Part shown: piece by piece, positions 8,057-19,546 of the stretch | Numbering within the stretch: the first letter of the stretch is position 1 | Layout of the letters: the number at the start of each line of letters is the position of its first letter | NCBI RefSeq assembly: GCF_004349065.1 | Contig: NZ_SMKZ01000051.1 | Location: forward strand, 1-48,433 | Direction: 5' to 3' | Length of the DNA stretch: 48,433 nucleotides | Source: Jiangella asiatica | GTDB lineage: Bacteria; Actinomycetota; Actinomycetes; Jiangellales; Jiangellaceae | Translations under genes and position numbers: made by a program | Notes under the pieces: generated by a model | The model's input: only the letters and a program-made list of their open reading frames with translations | What the model was told of the DNA's origin: nothing | Databases searched by the model: none

Positions 8057-8791
8057 TCATCCGGCCAGCAGCTGATCGCGGAGGGCGACCACCTCGCCGA
8101 CGACGGTGACAGCGGGCGGCCGCACGTCCCGGGCCGCCGACGCCACCGTCGCCAGGGTCGCCGTCACCACCCGCGCCGCCGGGCCCGCGCCGTCCTGGAT
8201 CACCGCAACCGGTGTCGTGTCCGGGCGGCCGCCGCGCATCAGCCGCGCCGCGATGGCCCCGAGGTGCGTCACGCCCATCAACACGACGACGGTGCCGGTG
8301 CCGGCGCCGAGGCGTTCCCAGTCGACGGTGCTCGCGGGGTCGTCGGGGTGCGCGTGGCCGCTGACGATCGACGCCTCCTGCGTCACGCCGCGGTGGGTCA
8401 CCGGGATGCCGGCCAGCGCCGGTACGGAGACCGCGCTGGTCACTCCCGGCACGACCGCGTAGGGTACGCCGGCCGCGGCGCACGCCAGCGCCTCTTCGCC
8501 GCCGCGGCCGAAGACGTAGGGGTCGCCGCCCTTCAGCCGGACCACGCGCAGGCCGCGCCGGGCCCGGTCGATCATCAGCTCCTCGATCTCACGCTGGCCG
8601 CGGCGGTGCCGGTGTGGCTCCTTCCCGACGTCGACGACTTCGACGTCCGGCCGCAGCCCGTCCAGCAGGGCGTGCGGGGCGAGCCGGTCCACCAGCACCA
8701 CGTCGGCCTGCTTCAGCAGCTCGAAGCCGCGCAGCGTCAGCAGCCCCGGGTCGCCCGGGCCGCCGCCGACGATGGCCACGTGTCCGGTCAT
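8057..8791 (-). CDS. cobA: Uroporphyrinogen-III C-methyltransferase
   Basis: This 244-residue SUMT methylates uroporphyrinogen III at C2 and C7 with SAM to give precorrin-2, the branch point to siroheme and cobalamin. Signatures are the N-terminal GGGPGDPGLLTLRG, the LKGGDPYVFGRGGEE motif, PGVTSAVSVPALAGIPVTHRG and MGVTHLG. It is a single-domain SUMT without a CysG dehydrogenase/chelatase part, so the separate chelatase at 5829 and a precorrin-2 dehydrogenase elsewhere would be needed to finish siroheme. ATG at 8791 overlaps the upstream stop (ATGA). It is the last gene of the nas/nir chain. Confidence 0.93.
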   Translation of the reverse strand: MTGHVAIVGGGPGDPGLLTLRGFELLKQADVVLVDRLAPHALLDGLRPDVEVVDVGKEPHRHRRGQREIEELMIDRARRGLRVVRLKGGDPYVFGRGGEEALACAAAGVPYAVVPGVTSAVSVPALAGIPVTHRGVTQEASIVSGHAHPDDPASTVDWERLGAGTGTVVVLMGVTHLGAIAARLMRGGRPDTTPVAVIQDGAGPAARVVTATLATVASAARDVRPPAVTVVGEVVALRDQLLAG

Positions 8792-9966
8792 GTCGGCCCC
8801 CCGTACTTCACCGCACCGGCCGCCTCCGGCTCGTAGGCCAGCCGGTAGCCGCGCTTCACGACGGTCTGCACCACCCTGGCGCCGACCGCGCCGCGCAGCC
8901 GGGTCACCGCCATCTCGACGGCGTGCTCGTCGCTGCCGCCGCCGGGCAGTACCGCCAGCAGCTCCGCCCGCGGCACCACCACGCCCGGGCGCCGGGCCAG
9001 CTCCGTCATCACCGCCATCGGACCGGGTGCGAGCTCTCGTGCGATGCCGTCGACCACCACCGCGTGCCCACGCACCTGGATCGTGTGACCGGCCACCCGC
9101 AGGGTGCGGCACCGCGCCGGCAGCTCGGCGACGATCTCGCGCACGAGCGCTCCCAGCCGCGACCGCGCCGGCTGCACCGTCGCCACCCCGAGACGCTCCA
9201 GCCGGGCCGCCGTCACCGGACCCACGCACGCCGGGACGACGGGACCCCGGAACGCGGCCTCCACCTCCGCCGTGAAGCCCGCCGACGCCGCGAGCCGCAG
9301 CAGGCTCACGACGGCCGGAGCGCTGGTGAACACGACGCAGTCGACCTGCCGTGTGACGATGGCCTCGACCAGCCGGCTCAGCGGGGCCACGTCCTGCGGC
9401 GGCACCCAGCGATAGACCGGGACGATCACCACCTCGGCACCGGCCGCGGTCAGCGCGTCGGTGAAGTCCGGCAGCGCCTCGCCGTGCAGCTGCACCGCCA
9501 CCCGTTGGCCGGACAGGTCCTGAGCCAGCAGGTGCTCCAGGACCTCTGCGGACGACTCCGACGGCGGCGACCAGTGATCGGTCAGCCCGGCCGCCCGGAT
9601 GGCACCGCGCGCCTTGGGGCCGCGAGCCAGCAGGGTGGCCGCGCCGAGCCGGTCCAGCAAGGGCTCGCCGAGCCCCCAGCCGTCGGCGGCCTCCATCCAG
9701 CCGCGGAAGCCGATCCCCGTCGTCGCCACCGCGATGTCCAGCGGCTGCTCGACACAGGCGCGGGTCGCGGCCAGCAGCTCGGCGTCGTCGTCGAGCGGGA
9801 CGATCCGGATGGCCGGGGCGTAGACGACCCGGGCGCCGCGGCGCTCGAGCAGCGCGCCGAGCTCCTCCCGGCGGCGCGCCGCCGTCACCCCGACGGTGAA
9901 CCCCGCCAGCGGCAGCATGCCGTTCGCGGCAGACACAGCCGGGCCGGCCTGCTGGACCGCCGTCAC
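8788..9966 (-). CDS. nnaR: NnaR-like regulator: HemD (uroporphyrinogen-III synthase) domain fused to a winged-helix DNA-binding domain
   Basis: The protein has 392 residues. Residues about 20-275 are a HemD-like two-lobe fold (PLAGFTVGVTAARRREELGALL; later VVFTSAPAVVSLLRLA). Residues about 295-380 are an OmpR-type winged helix (MAVMTELARRPGVVVPRAELL ... AVEMAVTRLRGAVG ... VVKRGYRLAYE). NnaR in Streptomyces and Mycobacterium has this fusion and co-activates nitrate/nitrite genes with GlnR. Here it sits inside the operon it would control. GTG at 9966 overlaps nirD's stop (GTGA), and its own stop overlaps cobA's start. Whether the HemD domain still has synthase activity cannot be judged. Confidence 0.85.
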   Translation of the reverse strand: MTAVQQAGPAVSAANGMLPLAGFTVGVTAARRREELGALLERRGARVVYAPAIRIVPLDDDAELLAATRACVEQPLDIAVATTGIGFRGWMEAADGWGLGEPLLDRLGAATLLARGPKARGAIRAAGLTDHWSPPSESSAEVLEHLLAQDLSGQRVAVQLHGEALPDFTDALTAAGAEVVIVPVYRWVPPQDVAPLSRLVEAIVTRQVDCVVFTSAPAVVSLLRLAASAGFTAEVEAAFRGPVVPACVGPVTAARLERLGVATVQPARSRLGALVREIVAELPARCRTLRVAGHTIQVRGHAVVVDGIARELAPGPMAVMTELARRPGVVVPRAELLAVLPGGGSDEHAVEMAVTRLRGAVGARVVQTVVKRGYRLAYEPEAAGAVKYGGPT

Positions 9967-10304
9967 GGGCTCGACACCTCGACGACGCCGTCGCGCACCC
10001 GGACGCCGAACACCGCGACCGCTGTGTCCGGCTCGTCCAGGCACACCCCGGTACGCAGGTCGAACACCTGCTTGTGCATCGGTGACGCGACCGTGGGCAC
10101 GTCGCCCCGGGTGCCGACGATGCCGCGGGAGAGCACCTGGGCACCGGAGAACGGGTCGCGGTTGGACAGCGCGTGCACCGCACCGTCGTGGGTGCGGAAC
10201 AGTGCCACCTGCACGTCGCCGACGAGCGCCGCCGCGCCGCGCTCGGGCTGCAGCAGGTCGTACCGGCACACCGCGGTCCAGGTGCGGACATCGAGCATGG
10301 TCAT
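9963..10304 (-). CDS. nirD: Assimilatory nitrite reductase small subunit
   Basis: This 113-residue Rieske-fold protein has the normal NirD length. The region that holds Cys-His pairs in true Rieske proteins reads SPMHKQVFDLRTGVCLDEP, without the two CxH motifs, as in NirD, so it should not carry a 2Fe-2S cluster. It partners NirB in NADH-dependent reduction of nitrite to ammonium in the cytoplasm. Its ATG at 10304 overlaps the nirB stop by one base (TGATG). An internal ATG two codons on is a possible alternative. Confidence 0.93.
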   Translation of the reverse strand: MTMLDVRTWTAVCRYDLLQPERGAAALVGDVQVALFRTHDGAVHALSNRDPFSGAQVLSRGIVGTRGDVPTVASPMHKQVFDLRTGVCLDEPDTAVAVFGVRVRDGVVEVSSP

Positions 10305-12838
10305 CAGCGAACCACCTCCAGAGTCGGCCCGGCGACGACGGGCGGCCCGTCGCCGGAGACGGGTGTCGCGGGCCGGATCTGGCCGCGCTCGGTGACGAAT
10401 CGGATACTCGGGTCGGGAGCGTCCGGTGCGTTGACGAAGGAGACGAACCGGCCCAGCTTCTCCTCGTCGGCGAGGACCGCGGCCCACTCGTCGGTGTAGG
10501 AGCCGACGTGCCGTTCCAGCGCCGCATCCAGATCGGCGCAGATGCCCAGCTCGTCGTCGACCAGCACGCGGCGCAGGTACGCCAGCCCGTCGCCGTGCTC
10601 GTCGGTCAGCGCCTCGATCCACGCCGCGGTGCGCTGTAGCCGGTCGGCGGTGCGGACGTAGAACATCATGAACCGATCGACCAGCCGCACGAGCTCCTGG
10701 GTCGACAGGTCCGACGCGAACAGCTCGGCGTGGCGCGGCCGGAACCCGCCGTTGCCTCCGACGTAGAGATTCCACCCGTTCTCCGAGGCGATGACGCCGA
10801 AATCCTTGCCGCGGGCCTCGGCGCACTCGCGGGCGCAGCCGGAAACCCCGCACTTGATCTTGTGGGGCGCGCGCAGGCCGCGGTAGCGCAGCTCCATCAT
10901 GATGGCCAACGACGTCGAGTCCTGGACGCCGTAGCGGCACCACGTCGAGCCGACGCACGACTTCACCGTCCGCAGCGCCTTGCCGTAGGCGTGGCCCGAC
11001 TCGAACCCGGCGTCCACCAGCCGTCGCCAGATGGCCGGCAGCTGCTCCACCCGGGCGCCGAGCAGGTCGATGCGCTGCCCGCCGGTGATCTTCGTGTAGA
11101 GGCCGAAGTCGCGCGCCACCTCGCCGATCACGATCAGCTTCTCCGGGGTCAGCTCGCCGCCCGGCACCCGCGGCACCACCGAGTACGTGCCGTCGCGCTG
11201 GATGTTGGCCAGGAACTGGTCGTTGGTGTCCTGCAGCGTGGCCTGCTCGCCGTCCAGGATGTGGCCAGCGCCGAGGCTGGCCAGGATGGACGCGATGGCC
11301 GGCTTGCAGATGTCGCAGCCGCGGCCCCGACCGTGCCCGGCGATGATCTCGCTGAACGTCCGCAGCTCGGTGGCGCGGACGACGTCGAAGAGCTCGGCTC
11401 GGCTCAGGTCGAAGTGCTCGCACAGCGCGGTGCTGGCGACCACGCCCGACTGGGTCAGCAGCGTCTTGATCAGGGGCACGCAGCTGCCGCAGACGGTGCC
11501 GGCCCGGGTGCATGCCTTGATCCCGGCGACGTCGGCGCACCCCTGGTCGCGGATCGCGCCGCGGATCGACCCGGCGGTGACGTTCTGGCAGGAGCAGACC
11601 TGCGCGTCGTCGCCGAGATCCGACGTCGCGGGACCGGCCATCAGCAGCCGCTCCGGGGTGTCGGTGAGCGGCCGGCCCACCATCGTGCGCAGCGCCGCGT
11701 AGGCCGACGCGTCGCCCACCAGGACGCCACCGAGCAGCTCGGCGGCGTCGTCGGTGACCACGAGCTTCTTGTAGACGCCTGCCACCGGGTCGGCGTACAC
11801 CACCTCAAGCGCGTCCGGCGTGGCGCCGTGCGCGTCGCCGAAGCTGGCGACGTCGACGCCGAGCAGCTTGAGCTTCGTGGAGGTGTCGGCCTCGGCGAAC
11901 ACCGCGTCGCCGCCGACCAGCCGGTCCGCCACCACCTCGGCCATGTCGTAGCCGGGTGCCACCAGCCCGTACACCCGGCCGCGGACGAGTGCGCACTCGC
12001 CGATCGCCCAGATCGCCGGGTCCGCCGTCCGGCAGCCGTCGTCGACGACGATGCCACCGCGCTCGCCGACCTCCAGGCCACTCGATCGCGCCAGCTCGTC
12101 GCGCGGGCGGATGCCGGCCGAGAACACCACCAGCCCGGTGTCCAGCGACGATCCGTCGGCGAACACCATCCGCAGCCCGCCGTCGGCTGCCTCGATCCGC
12201 TCGGTCGCGGTGGCGAGCCGCGCCTCCAGGCCCAGCTCCTGGATCTTCCGGCGCAGCACCTCACCGCCACCCTGGTCGACCTGGGCCGGCATCAGGCGCG
12301 GCGCGAACTCCACCACGCTGGTCCGCACGCCCAGCGAGAGCAGCGCGTTAGCCGCCTCCAGGCCGAGCAGCCCGCCACCGACCACGACGCCGCTGCCGGT
12401 GTCCGCGGCCCGGTCCCGGATCGCGTCCAGGTCCTCGATGGTGCGGTAGACGAAGCAGCCATCCAGGTCCGCGCCCGGCACCGGCGGGACGAACGGTACC
12501 GACCCGGTGGCCACCACTAGCGCGTCGTAGGCGACGACCCGTCCGGACGCGGTGGTGACGGTGCGCGCATCGCGGTCGAGGTGGTCGACCGGGTCGGCCA
12601 GGTGCAGCACGCAGTCGTCGTCGTAGCAGCCGTCCGGCACGACGCTCAGGTCCGCGGCGCTGGTGCCGGTGAGGTACGACGTGAGAGCGACGCGGTCGTA
12701 GGCGGGGCGCGGCTCCTCGGCCAGGACGGTGATGCGCCACCGCCGCTGCGGGTCGCGCTGCCGGAGCGCCTCGACGAGCCGCTGCCCGACCATGCCGTTG
12801 CCGACGACGACGAGGGTGCGCTGGTGGTTGGTGCTCAT
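10304..12838 (-). CDS. nirB: Assimilatory nitrite reductase large subunit, NAD(P)H-dependent
   Basis: The 844-residue protein has the full NirB domain order. An FAD/NAD(P)H oxidoreductase module occupies about residues 1-310 (VVVGNGMVGQRLVEAL). A BFD-like [2Fe-2S] domain follows (CSCQNVTAGSIRGAIRDQG ... CTRAGTVCGSC). The siroheme/4Fe-4S half is near 550-800, with CVGSTWC and CGVSGCARECAEARG giving the C-x5-C ... C-x3-C cluster ligands. It catalyses six-electron reduction of nitrite to ammonium. The ATG at 12838 overlaps the stop of the upstream FAD protein (ATGA). Siroheme supply genes are linked at 8057 and 5829. Confidence 0.96.
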   Translation of the reverse strand: MSTNHQRTLVVVGNGMVGQRLVEALRQRDPQRRWRITVLAEEPRPAYDRVALTSYLTGTSAADLSVVPDGCYDDDCVLHLADPVDHLDRDARTVTTASGRVVAYDALVVATGSVPFVPPVPGADLDGCFVYRTIEDLDAIRDRAADTGSGVVVGGGLLGLEAANALLSLGVRTSVVEFAPRLMPAQVDQGGGEVLRRKIQELGLEARLATATERIEAADGGLRMVFADGSSLDTGLVVFSAGIRPRDELARSSGLEVGERGGIVVDDGCRTADPAIWAIGECALVRGRVYGLVAPGYDMAEVVADRLVGGDAVFAEADTSTKLKLLGVDVASFGDAHGATPDALEVVYADPVAGVYKKLVVTDDAAELLGGVLVGDASAYAALRTMVGRPLTDTPERLLMAGPATSDLGDDAQVCSCQNVTAGSIRGAIRDQGCADVAGIKACTRAGTVCGSCVPLIKTLLTQSGVVASTALCEHFDLSRAELFDVVRATELRTFSEIIAGHGRGRGCDICKPAIASILASLGAGHILDGEQATLQDTNDQFLANIQRDGTYSVVPRVPGGELTPEKLIVIGEVARDFGLYTKITGGQRIDLLGARVEQLPAIWRRLVDAGFESGHAYGKALRTVKSCVGSTWCRYGVQDSTSLAIMMELRYRGLRAPHKIKCGVSGCARECAEARGKDFGVIASENGWNLYVGGNGGFRPRHAELFASDLSTQELVRLVDRFMMFYVRTADRLQRTAAWIEALTDEHGDGLAYLRRVLVDDELGICADLDAALERHVGSYTDEWAAVLADEEKLGRFVSFVNAPDAPDPSIRFVTERGQIRPATPVSGDGPPVVAGPTLEVVR

Positions 12839-14300
12839 GCGGGAACCTCCACGGTTGCCTCGACGGCACGGTCGGCGGGCCGAGCCGCGGCGAGCACTGC
12901 GGCGACGTCGGCTCGGCAGCCGCCGCAGCCGGTGGTGGCACGGGTGGTGGCGGCGACGTCGGCGACGGAGCGCGCGCCGGCCTCGGCGGCCTCACGGACC
13001 CGGCCACAGCTGACGCCGTTGCAGCGACAGACGGTGTGGTCGTCGGGGAGGTCGGCGGGGTCCGATGGACCGCCGGCATCCGACACACCGGGGAAGATCA
13101 GCGCCCGGCGGTCCAGCGGCACCAGCGCCGCCCGGTCGAACAGCTGGGTGACCGTGCCGACCGTCTCCGGGCCGCCGAGCATGATGGCGCCGGTCACGCG
13201 CTCGTCGCGGATGACGATCTTCTGGTAGGTCCCGCGCGCCGGGTCGGCGAACCGCAGCACCTCCAGCTCCTCGTCCAGATCGTCCACGTCGGTGTCGCCC
13301 ATCGCGGCCAGGTCGACGTCGGCGGCCTTCAACCGGGTGACCACCTGCGACCCGGCGTACCGCGCCGTCCCGTCCGTCAGCACGTCGGCCAGCACCGCCG
13401 CCTGTTCCCATGCCGGTGCTACCAGCCCGTACACCTGCTCGGCGTGCTGGGCGCACTCGCCGATCGCGTGGATGAGCGGATCGGTGACCGACGTGAGACG
13501 GTCGTCGACGACGATGGCCCGGCCGATCTTCAGCCGGGCCGCCGCGGCAAGCCCCGTGTTGGGCCGGACGCCGCAGGCGACCACCAGCAGGTCCGCCGGA
13601 ACCCTGGCGCCGTCGTCCAGCACCAGCCCGCGGCCGCAGGGGCCTTCGTCGTAGCTGACCGCCTGGGCGCCGAGCCGGACCCGTACGCCCAGCGAGCGCA
13701 GCGTGCGCGCCAGCACCCGGCCCGCGTCGAGGTCCAGCTGCCGCTCCATCAGCCGGTCGGCGGGATGCACGACCTCCACCTCGACGCCCCGGCCGGCCAG
13801 CCCGCGGGCCGCCTCCAGCCCGAGCAGACCGCCGCCGAGCACCACCGCCCGGCGCACCCGACCGAGCCGGGCCAGCATCGCGCGGCAGTCGCTCAGCGTC
13901 CGGAAGACGACGACGTCCTCGTCCAGCTCGCCGTCATCGCGGACCAGCCCGTCGATCGGTGGGACCCAGGCCCGGCTGCCGGTCGCCAACACCAGCCGGT
14001 CGTAGCCGATGTGCTCGCCGCCGCTGGTCAGCACGCGGCGACGGCGACGGTCGACCATCGCAACCTCGATGCCGGTGCGCAGCTCGACGTCCTCGGCGGC
14101 GTACCAGGCCGACGGGACCGTCTCGATCTCCGCCGGCGTCAGCGACCCCGCGAGCACCGACGAGAGCAGCACCCGGTTGTACGCGGCCTCCCGCTCCGCA
14201 CCCAGCACTGTGATCTCGAACCGGCGGCGCGGGTCCCGCGCCCGCAGCTCCTGGACGAACCGGGCGCCAGCCATGCCATGGCCCACCACGACGACACGCG

Positions 14301-14304
<4 letters not shown>
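12835..14304 (-). CDS. FAD-dependent NAD(P)H oxidoreductase with BFD-type [2Fe-2S] domain, electron donor for assimilatory nitrate reductase
   Basis: The protein has 489 residues. A two-dinucleotide-binding oxidoreductase domain (VVVGHGMAGARFVQEL; VVLGGGLLGLEAARGLAGRG) fills about 1-400. A C-terminal BFD-like domain has cysteines CRCNGVSCGRVREAAEAG ... TTGCGGC. It resembles the front half of NirB, but its gene directly overlaps the molybdenum nitrate reductase (GTGA at 14301-14304). It is therefore most likely the NasB/NasC-type subunit that passes NAD(P)H electrons to the nitrate reductase. It lacks the siroheme domain, so it is not a second nitrite reductase. Confidence 0.85.
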
Positions 14305-16385
<2,081 letters not shown>

Positions 16386-16493
16386 GCCAGCTACGGTGTG
16401 AACCTGTGGTTTCCCAACCACCTCAGCCGTGTTACGGCCCGAATAAATGAGTCGCACCGGTCATCTCCTCGACCCGTGAACCCACCGCCTCCG

Positions 16494-16551
16494 CCCATGA
16501 TCATCAACCGTTGGCGACGCCATGGCGTCGCCAACGGTTGATGATCATGGG
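16494..16551. repeat. 58-bp perfect palindrome between narK and nasA
   Basis: Two 29-bp arms match without a mismatch or loop, centred at 16522/16523 (centre GACGCCATGGCGTC, outer ends CCCATGATCATCAAC and its complement). It starts 13 bp after the narK stop (narK is read right to left) and lies about 110 bp upstream of nasA. One arm recurs with one mismatch at 48326. As RNA it would fold into a very long hairpin, so it may end narK transcription or form a cruciform or REP-like element. Unlike a classic terminator it has no T-run. Confidence 0.9.
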
Positions 16552-16564
16552 ATGGGGCGGTGCG

Positions 16565-17989
16565 TCAGATGTCGACGGCGGCCAGTGCGGAGCCACGGCG
16601 GGCGTAGTTCCACCAGGTCAGCGCCGCGCAGGTCACGTAGAACGCCAAGAAGATCATGAACGCGGTGGCGATCGCGCTGGCGGGCACCCGGCCGTCGTTG
16701 AGCAGGCCCAGCACGCCGAACGTCGCCACCATGACGAAACCCCCGAACGCGCCCACCGCCGAGGACAGCCCGATGACGGCGGCGGCCTCGGTGCGGCCGC
16801 GGGCGAGCGCCGCCTCCCGGTCACCGTCCGGCGCCATCCGCAGCGCCCGCTTCTGAAAGATCATCGGGATCATACGGAACGTGGAGCCGTTGCCGATCCC
16901 GGTGGTGACGAAGACGATCAGAAACGCGCCGAGGAACAGCGGCCACACCTCGACGTTCACCGCGACGATCACCACGACCGTGCCGGCCGCCATGGCCGCG
17001 AAGTTCCACAGGGTGACCCGCGAGCCGCCGAGCCGGTCGGACAGCCAACCGCCGAACGGCCTGGCAACCGAGCCGACCAGCGCCCCGAGGAACGCGTAGC
17101 TCGACGCCGTCACCTCCGGGAACTGCAGCTGGATCAGCAGCGGAAACGCTGAGGAGTACCCGATGAACGACCCGAACGTGCCGATGTAGAGCCACGACAT
17201 GACCCAGGTGTGCCGGTACCGGACGACCTTGATCTGTTCGCTGAACTTCGCCAGCGACACCGACAGGTTGTCCATGAACAGCCAGGCGCAGACCGCGGCC
17301 ACCAGGCCCAACAGCGCCCAGACCCAACCGGCCCGGGCCAAGTCGACCCCGGCCGCGCTCGCGCCGACCAGCCCGAACAGGCCGCCGGCGCCGACGAGCA
17401 GCGGCAGCCCGAGCTGGATCAGCGCCACCCCGATGTTGCCACCGGCGGCGTTCAGCCCCAGCGCCAAGCCCTTGCGCCGGTCCGGGTAGAAGAAGCTGAT
17501 ATTCGTCATGCTGGAGGCGAAGTTGCCGCCGCCGAACCCGGCCGTCGCGGCGATCAGCAGGAACGCCCAGTACGGCGTGCCCGGGTTGTCGACCGCTACG
17601 GCCAGCAGCACTGTCGGGATCAGCAGGAGCAGCCCGCTGACCAGCGTCCAGTTGCGGCCTCCGAACTTCGGCACCGCGAACGTGTAGGGAATGCGCAGCA
17701 CGGCCCCCACGAAGTTCGGCACCGCCACCAGGAAGAACATCTGCGCGGCGCTGAAACCGAAGCCGTAGTGCGCGACCAGCAGCGCCGCGGAGATGCTCCA
17801 CAACGTCCAGACCGAGAACGCGATGTTCTCCGCGAGGATCGAGAACACGAGGTTCCGGCGGGCGACGGACTTGCCGGTGCTCTCCCAGAACCGCTCGTCC
17901 TCCGGTTCCCAGTGGTCGATCCAGCGTCCGCGGCGCCGCGGAGCGGGCGCGGCCTCGCGGACCGCGGCGATGGTAGGCGTCTCGGTCAT
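16565..17989 (-). CDS. narK: Nitrate/nitrite transporter, NarK family (MFS)
   Basis: This 474-residue major facilitator has about 12 membrane segments and a hydrophilic N-terminus (about 50 residues, RRRGRWIDHWEPEDERFW). The nitrate signature is visible as GFGGGNFASSMTNISFFYPDRRKG and its second-half counterpart GIGNGSTFRMIPMIF. It imports nitrate (or exchanges nitrite) across the cytoplasmic membrane. GGAGG lies 6 nt before the ATG at 17989. It is on the same strand as, and upstream of, the nas/nir chain, but separated from it by 180 bp containing the 58-bp palindrome, so it is probably a separate transcript. Confidence 0.93.
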   Translation of the reverse strand: MTETPTIAAVREAAPAPRRRGRWIDHWEPEDERFWESTGKSVARRNLVFSILAENIAFSVWTLWSISAALLVAHYGFGFSAAQMFFLVAVPNFVGAVLRIPYTFAVPKFGGRNWTLVSGLLLLIPTVLLAVAVDNPGTPYWAFLLIAATAGFGGGNFASSMTNISFFYPDRRKGLALGLNAAGGNIGVALIQLGLPLLVGAGGLFGLVGASAAGVDLARAGWVWALLGLVAAVCAWLFMDNLSVSLAKFSEQIKVVRYRHTWVMSWLYIGTFGSFIGYSSAFPLLIQLQFPEVTASSYAFLGALVGSVARPFGGWLSDRLGGSRVTLWNFAAMAAGTVVVIVAVNVEVWPLFLGAFLIVFVTTGIGNGSTFRMIPMIFQKRALRMAPDGDREAALARGRTEAAAVIGLSSAVGAFGGFVMVATFGVLGLLNDGRVPASAIATAFMIFLAFYVTCAALTWWNYARRGSALAAVDI

Positions 17990-18137
17990 GGCGGCCTCCG
18001 GTGAGGGATCGTGATGGCCGCCGACGCTATGAAGCCGCCGTTACGCTCGCGTCGCCCGGGTGACGCCGAGATGTCAACGTCTCCTCACGCGCCACCGCAC
18101 GCCGCCGTGAGGCATGGCGGACGTGGGGGTTCCTGGT

Positions 18138-18143
18138 TAACGT
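18138..18143 (+). promoter_or_regulatory. -10 hexamer of fprA, leaderless start
   Basis: TAACGT ends 7 nt before the ATG at 18151. No ribosome site precedes the start. It lies in the divergent region shared with narK. Confidence 0.5.
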
Positions 18144-18150
18144 TGGGGTG

Positions 18151-19503
18151 ATGGACGACGACGGGTCTCAGTCCGCGGCGGCGCGTACCGCCGCAGTCGT
18201 CGGCGCCGGCCCCGCCGGGCTCTACGCCTTGGCAGCCCTGTTGCGCAGCGAGGCGTTCGATCGCGTCGACGTCTACGAGGCCGCGCCCGCGCCGTACGGG
18301 CTGGTTCGCTACGGCGTCGCGCCGGACCACCCGAAGACCCGCAACATCTCCCGCGTGCTGGCGCAAGGGCTCCAGCAGCGCCAGCGGGTCCGGTTCCTCG
18401 GCAACGTGGTCGTCGGCAGCGACCTCAGCGTCGACGAGCTCCGCGCGGCCTACGACACGGTCATCGTCTCCACCGGCATGCTCGGCGACCGGCGGCTCGG
18501 CATCCCGGGCGAGGACCTCGAGGGCTCCCTCGGCGCGTCGGAGATGGTGGCCTGGTACACCGGGCACCCGCAGGCGCGGCAGTTGGCGTTCCCCGACGAC
18601 CTGCGCTCGGCCACGGTCATCGGTGCGGGCAACGTGGCGCTCGACATCGCCCGCATCCTGGCCAAGGATCCGGCTACCCTGCGCACGACGTCGATGCCGC
18701 GGCACGTGGTCGACGTGCTGGCCGCGAGCACGCTGACCGACGTCCACCTGGTCGCGCGGCGCGGGCCGGCGCAGGCCAAGTTCACCTCGCCGGAGCTTCA
18801 CGAGATGGGCGCACTGGAGGGTGTCGACCTCGTCGTGCACCCGGACGACCTCGTCCTCGGGCCCGCCGACGAGGAGGCGGTCGCGAACGACCGGCACTCC
18901 CGAGTGACGGTCGACGTGTGCCGGGAATGGTCCGAGCGGCCGCCCGCCGGCGCCGGCCGACGCATCCACCTGCACTTCTGGCGCCGGCCGGTGCGCATCG
19001 AGGGCACCGACCGCGTCACCGGAATCGAGCTCGAAACCACCCGCTCCGGCGACCGCCCCACGCTGCGGCTACCGACCGAGCTGGTGGTCCGCGCCATCGG
19101 CTACCACGGCACGGCACTGGAAGGTCTGCCGTTCGACGAGCCCTCCGGCACCGTCCCGTCGCAGGACGGCCGCGTCGTCGTGGACGGTGCGGTGGTGCCG
19201 GGCGTCTATGTCACCGGCTGGCTGCGCCGCGGCCCGACCGGGGTCATCGCCACGAACCGCGGCGACGCCAACGAGGTGGTCGCGTCGGTGGTCGCCGACG
19301 CTCCGACACTGCCGGCCCGGCGTTCCGATCCGGAAGCGGTCGACCGGCTCCTCGCCGAGCGCGAGGTCCGGGTCGTCAGCTGGGACGACTGGCTGCGACT
19401 GGAAGCTCACGAGAAGGCCGCCGGCGACGCCGCGGGGGGCGACCCGATCGTCGTCCATGACCTCAAGACCGTCATCGAGGTGATCGAGGCCGCCGCCGGC
19501 TGA
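18151..19503 (+). CDS. fprA: NADPH--ferredoxin reductase, FprA type
   Basis: The 450-residue flavoprotein resembles adrenodoxin reductase and mycobacterial FprA in length and motifs. The FAD motif is AVVGAGPAGLYALAALL. Other matches are YGLVRYGVAPDHPKTRN, the NADPH domain ATVIGAGNVALDIARIL, LVARRGPAQAKFTSPEL and the C-terminal VTGWLRRGPTGVIATNRGDA. It passes electrons between NADPH and ferredoxins in the cytoplasm. It lies divergent from narK, but NirB and the nitrate reductase here have their own NAD(P)H modules, so a direct role in nitrate use is not shown. An overlapping GTG at 18148 is an alternative start one codon longer. Confidence 0.92.
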   Translation: MDDDGSQSAAARTAAVVGAGPAGLYALAALLRSEAFDRVDVYEAAPAPYGLVRYGVAPDHPKTRNISRVLAQGLQQRQRVRFLGNVVVGSDLSVDELRAAYDTVIVSTGMLGDRRLGIPGEDLEGSLGASEMVAWYTGHPQARQLAFPDDLRSATVIGAGNVALDIARILAKDPATLRTTSMPRHVVDVLAASTLTDVHLVARRGPAQAKFTSPELHEMGALEGVDLVVHPDDLVLGPADEEAVANDRHSRVTVDVCREWSERPPAGAGRRIHLHFWRRPVRIEGTDRVTGIELETTRSGDRPTLRLPTELVVRAIGYHGTALEGLPFDEPSGTVPSQDGRVVVDGAVVPGVYVTGWLRRGPTGVIATNRGDANEVVASVVADAPTLPARRSDPEAVDRLLAEREVRVVSWDDWLRLEAHEKAAGDAAGGDPIVVHDLKTVIEVIEAAAG

Positions 19504-19518
19504 GCACAGGTCCGCGCC

Positions 19519-19546
19519 GAGCCGGCCCGGCCGCTTCGACCGGCTC
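19519..19546. terminator. Candidate bidirectional terminator between fprA and the PBP gene
   Basis: A 7-bp stem (GAGCCGG / CCGGCTC) with a 14-nt GC-rich loop lies in the 41-bp gap between convergent genes and touches the PBP stop codon. No T-run is visible on either side. Confidence 0.45.

Noticed and set aside
10730-12520. 596-codon open frame antisense to nirB
   Set aside because: It has no recognisable domain and shadow-type composition; nirB on the other strand is unambiguous.
18000-18070. Possible GlnR box (GTCAC ... GTAAC half-sites) upstream of narK
   Set aside because: Half-sites are present, but the 20-bp spacing and the missing GAAAC boxes do not fit the GlnR consensus well. A similar weak GTAAC/GAAAC pattern upstream of nasA is also non-canonical. 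A matrix scan would decide.
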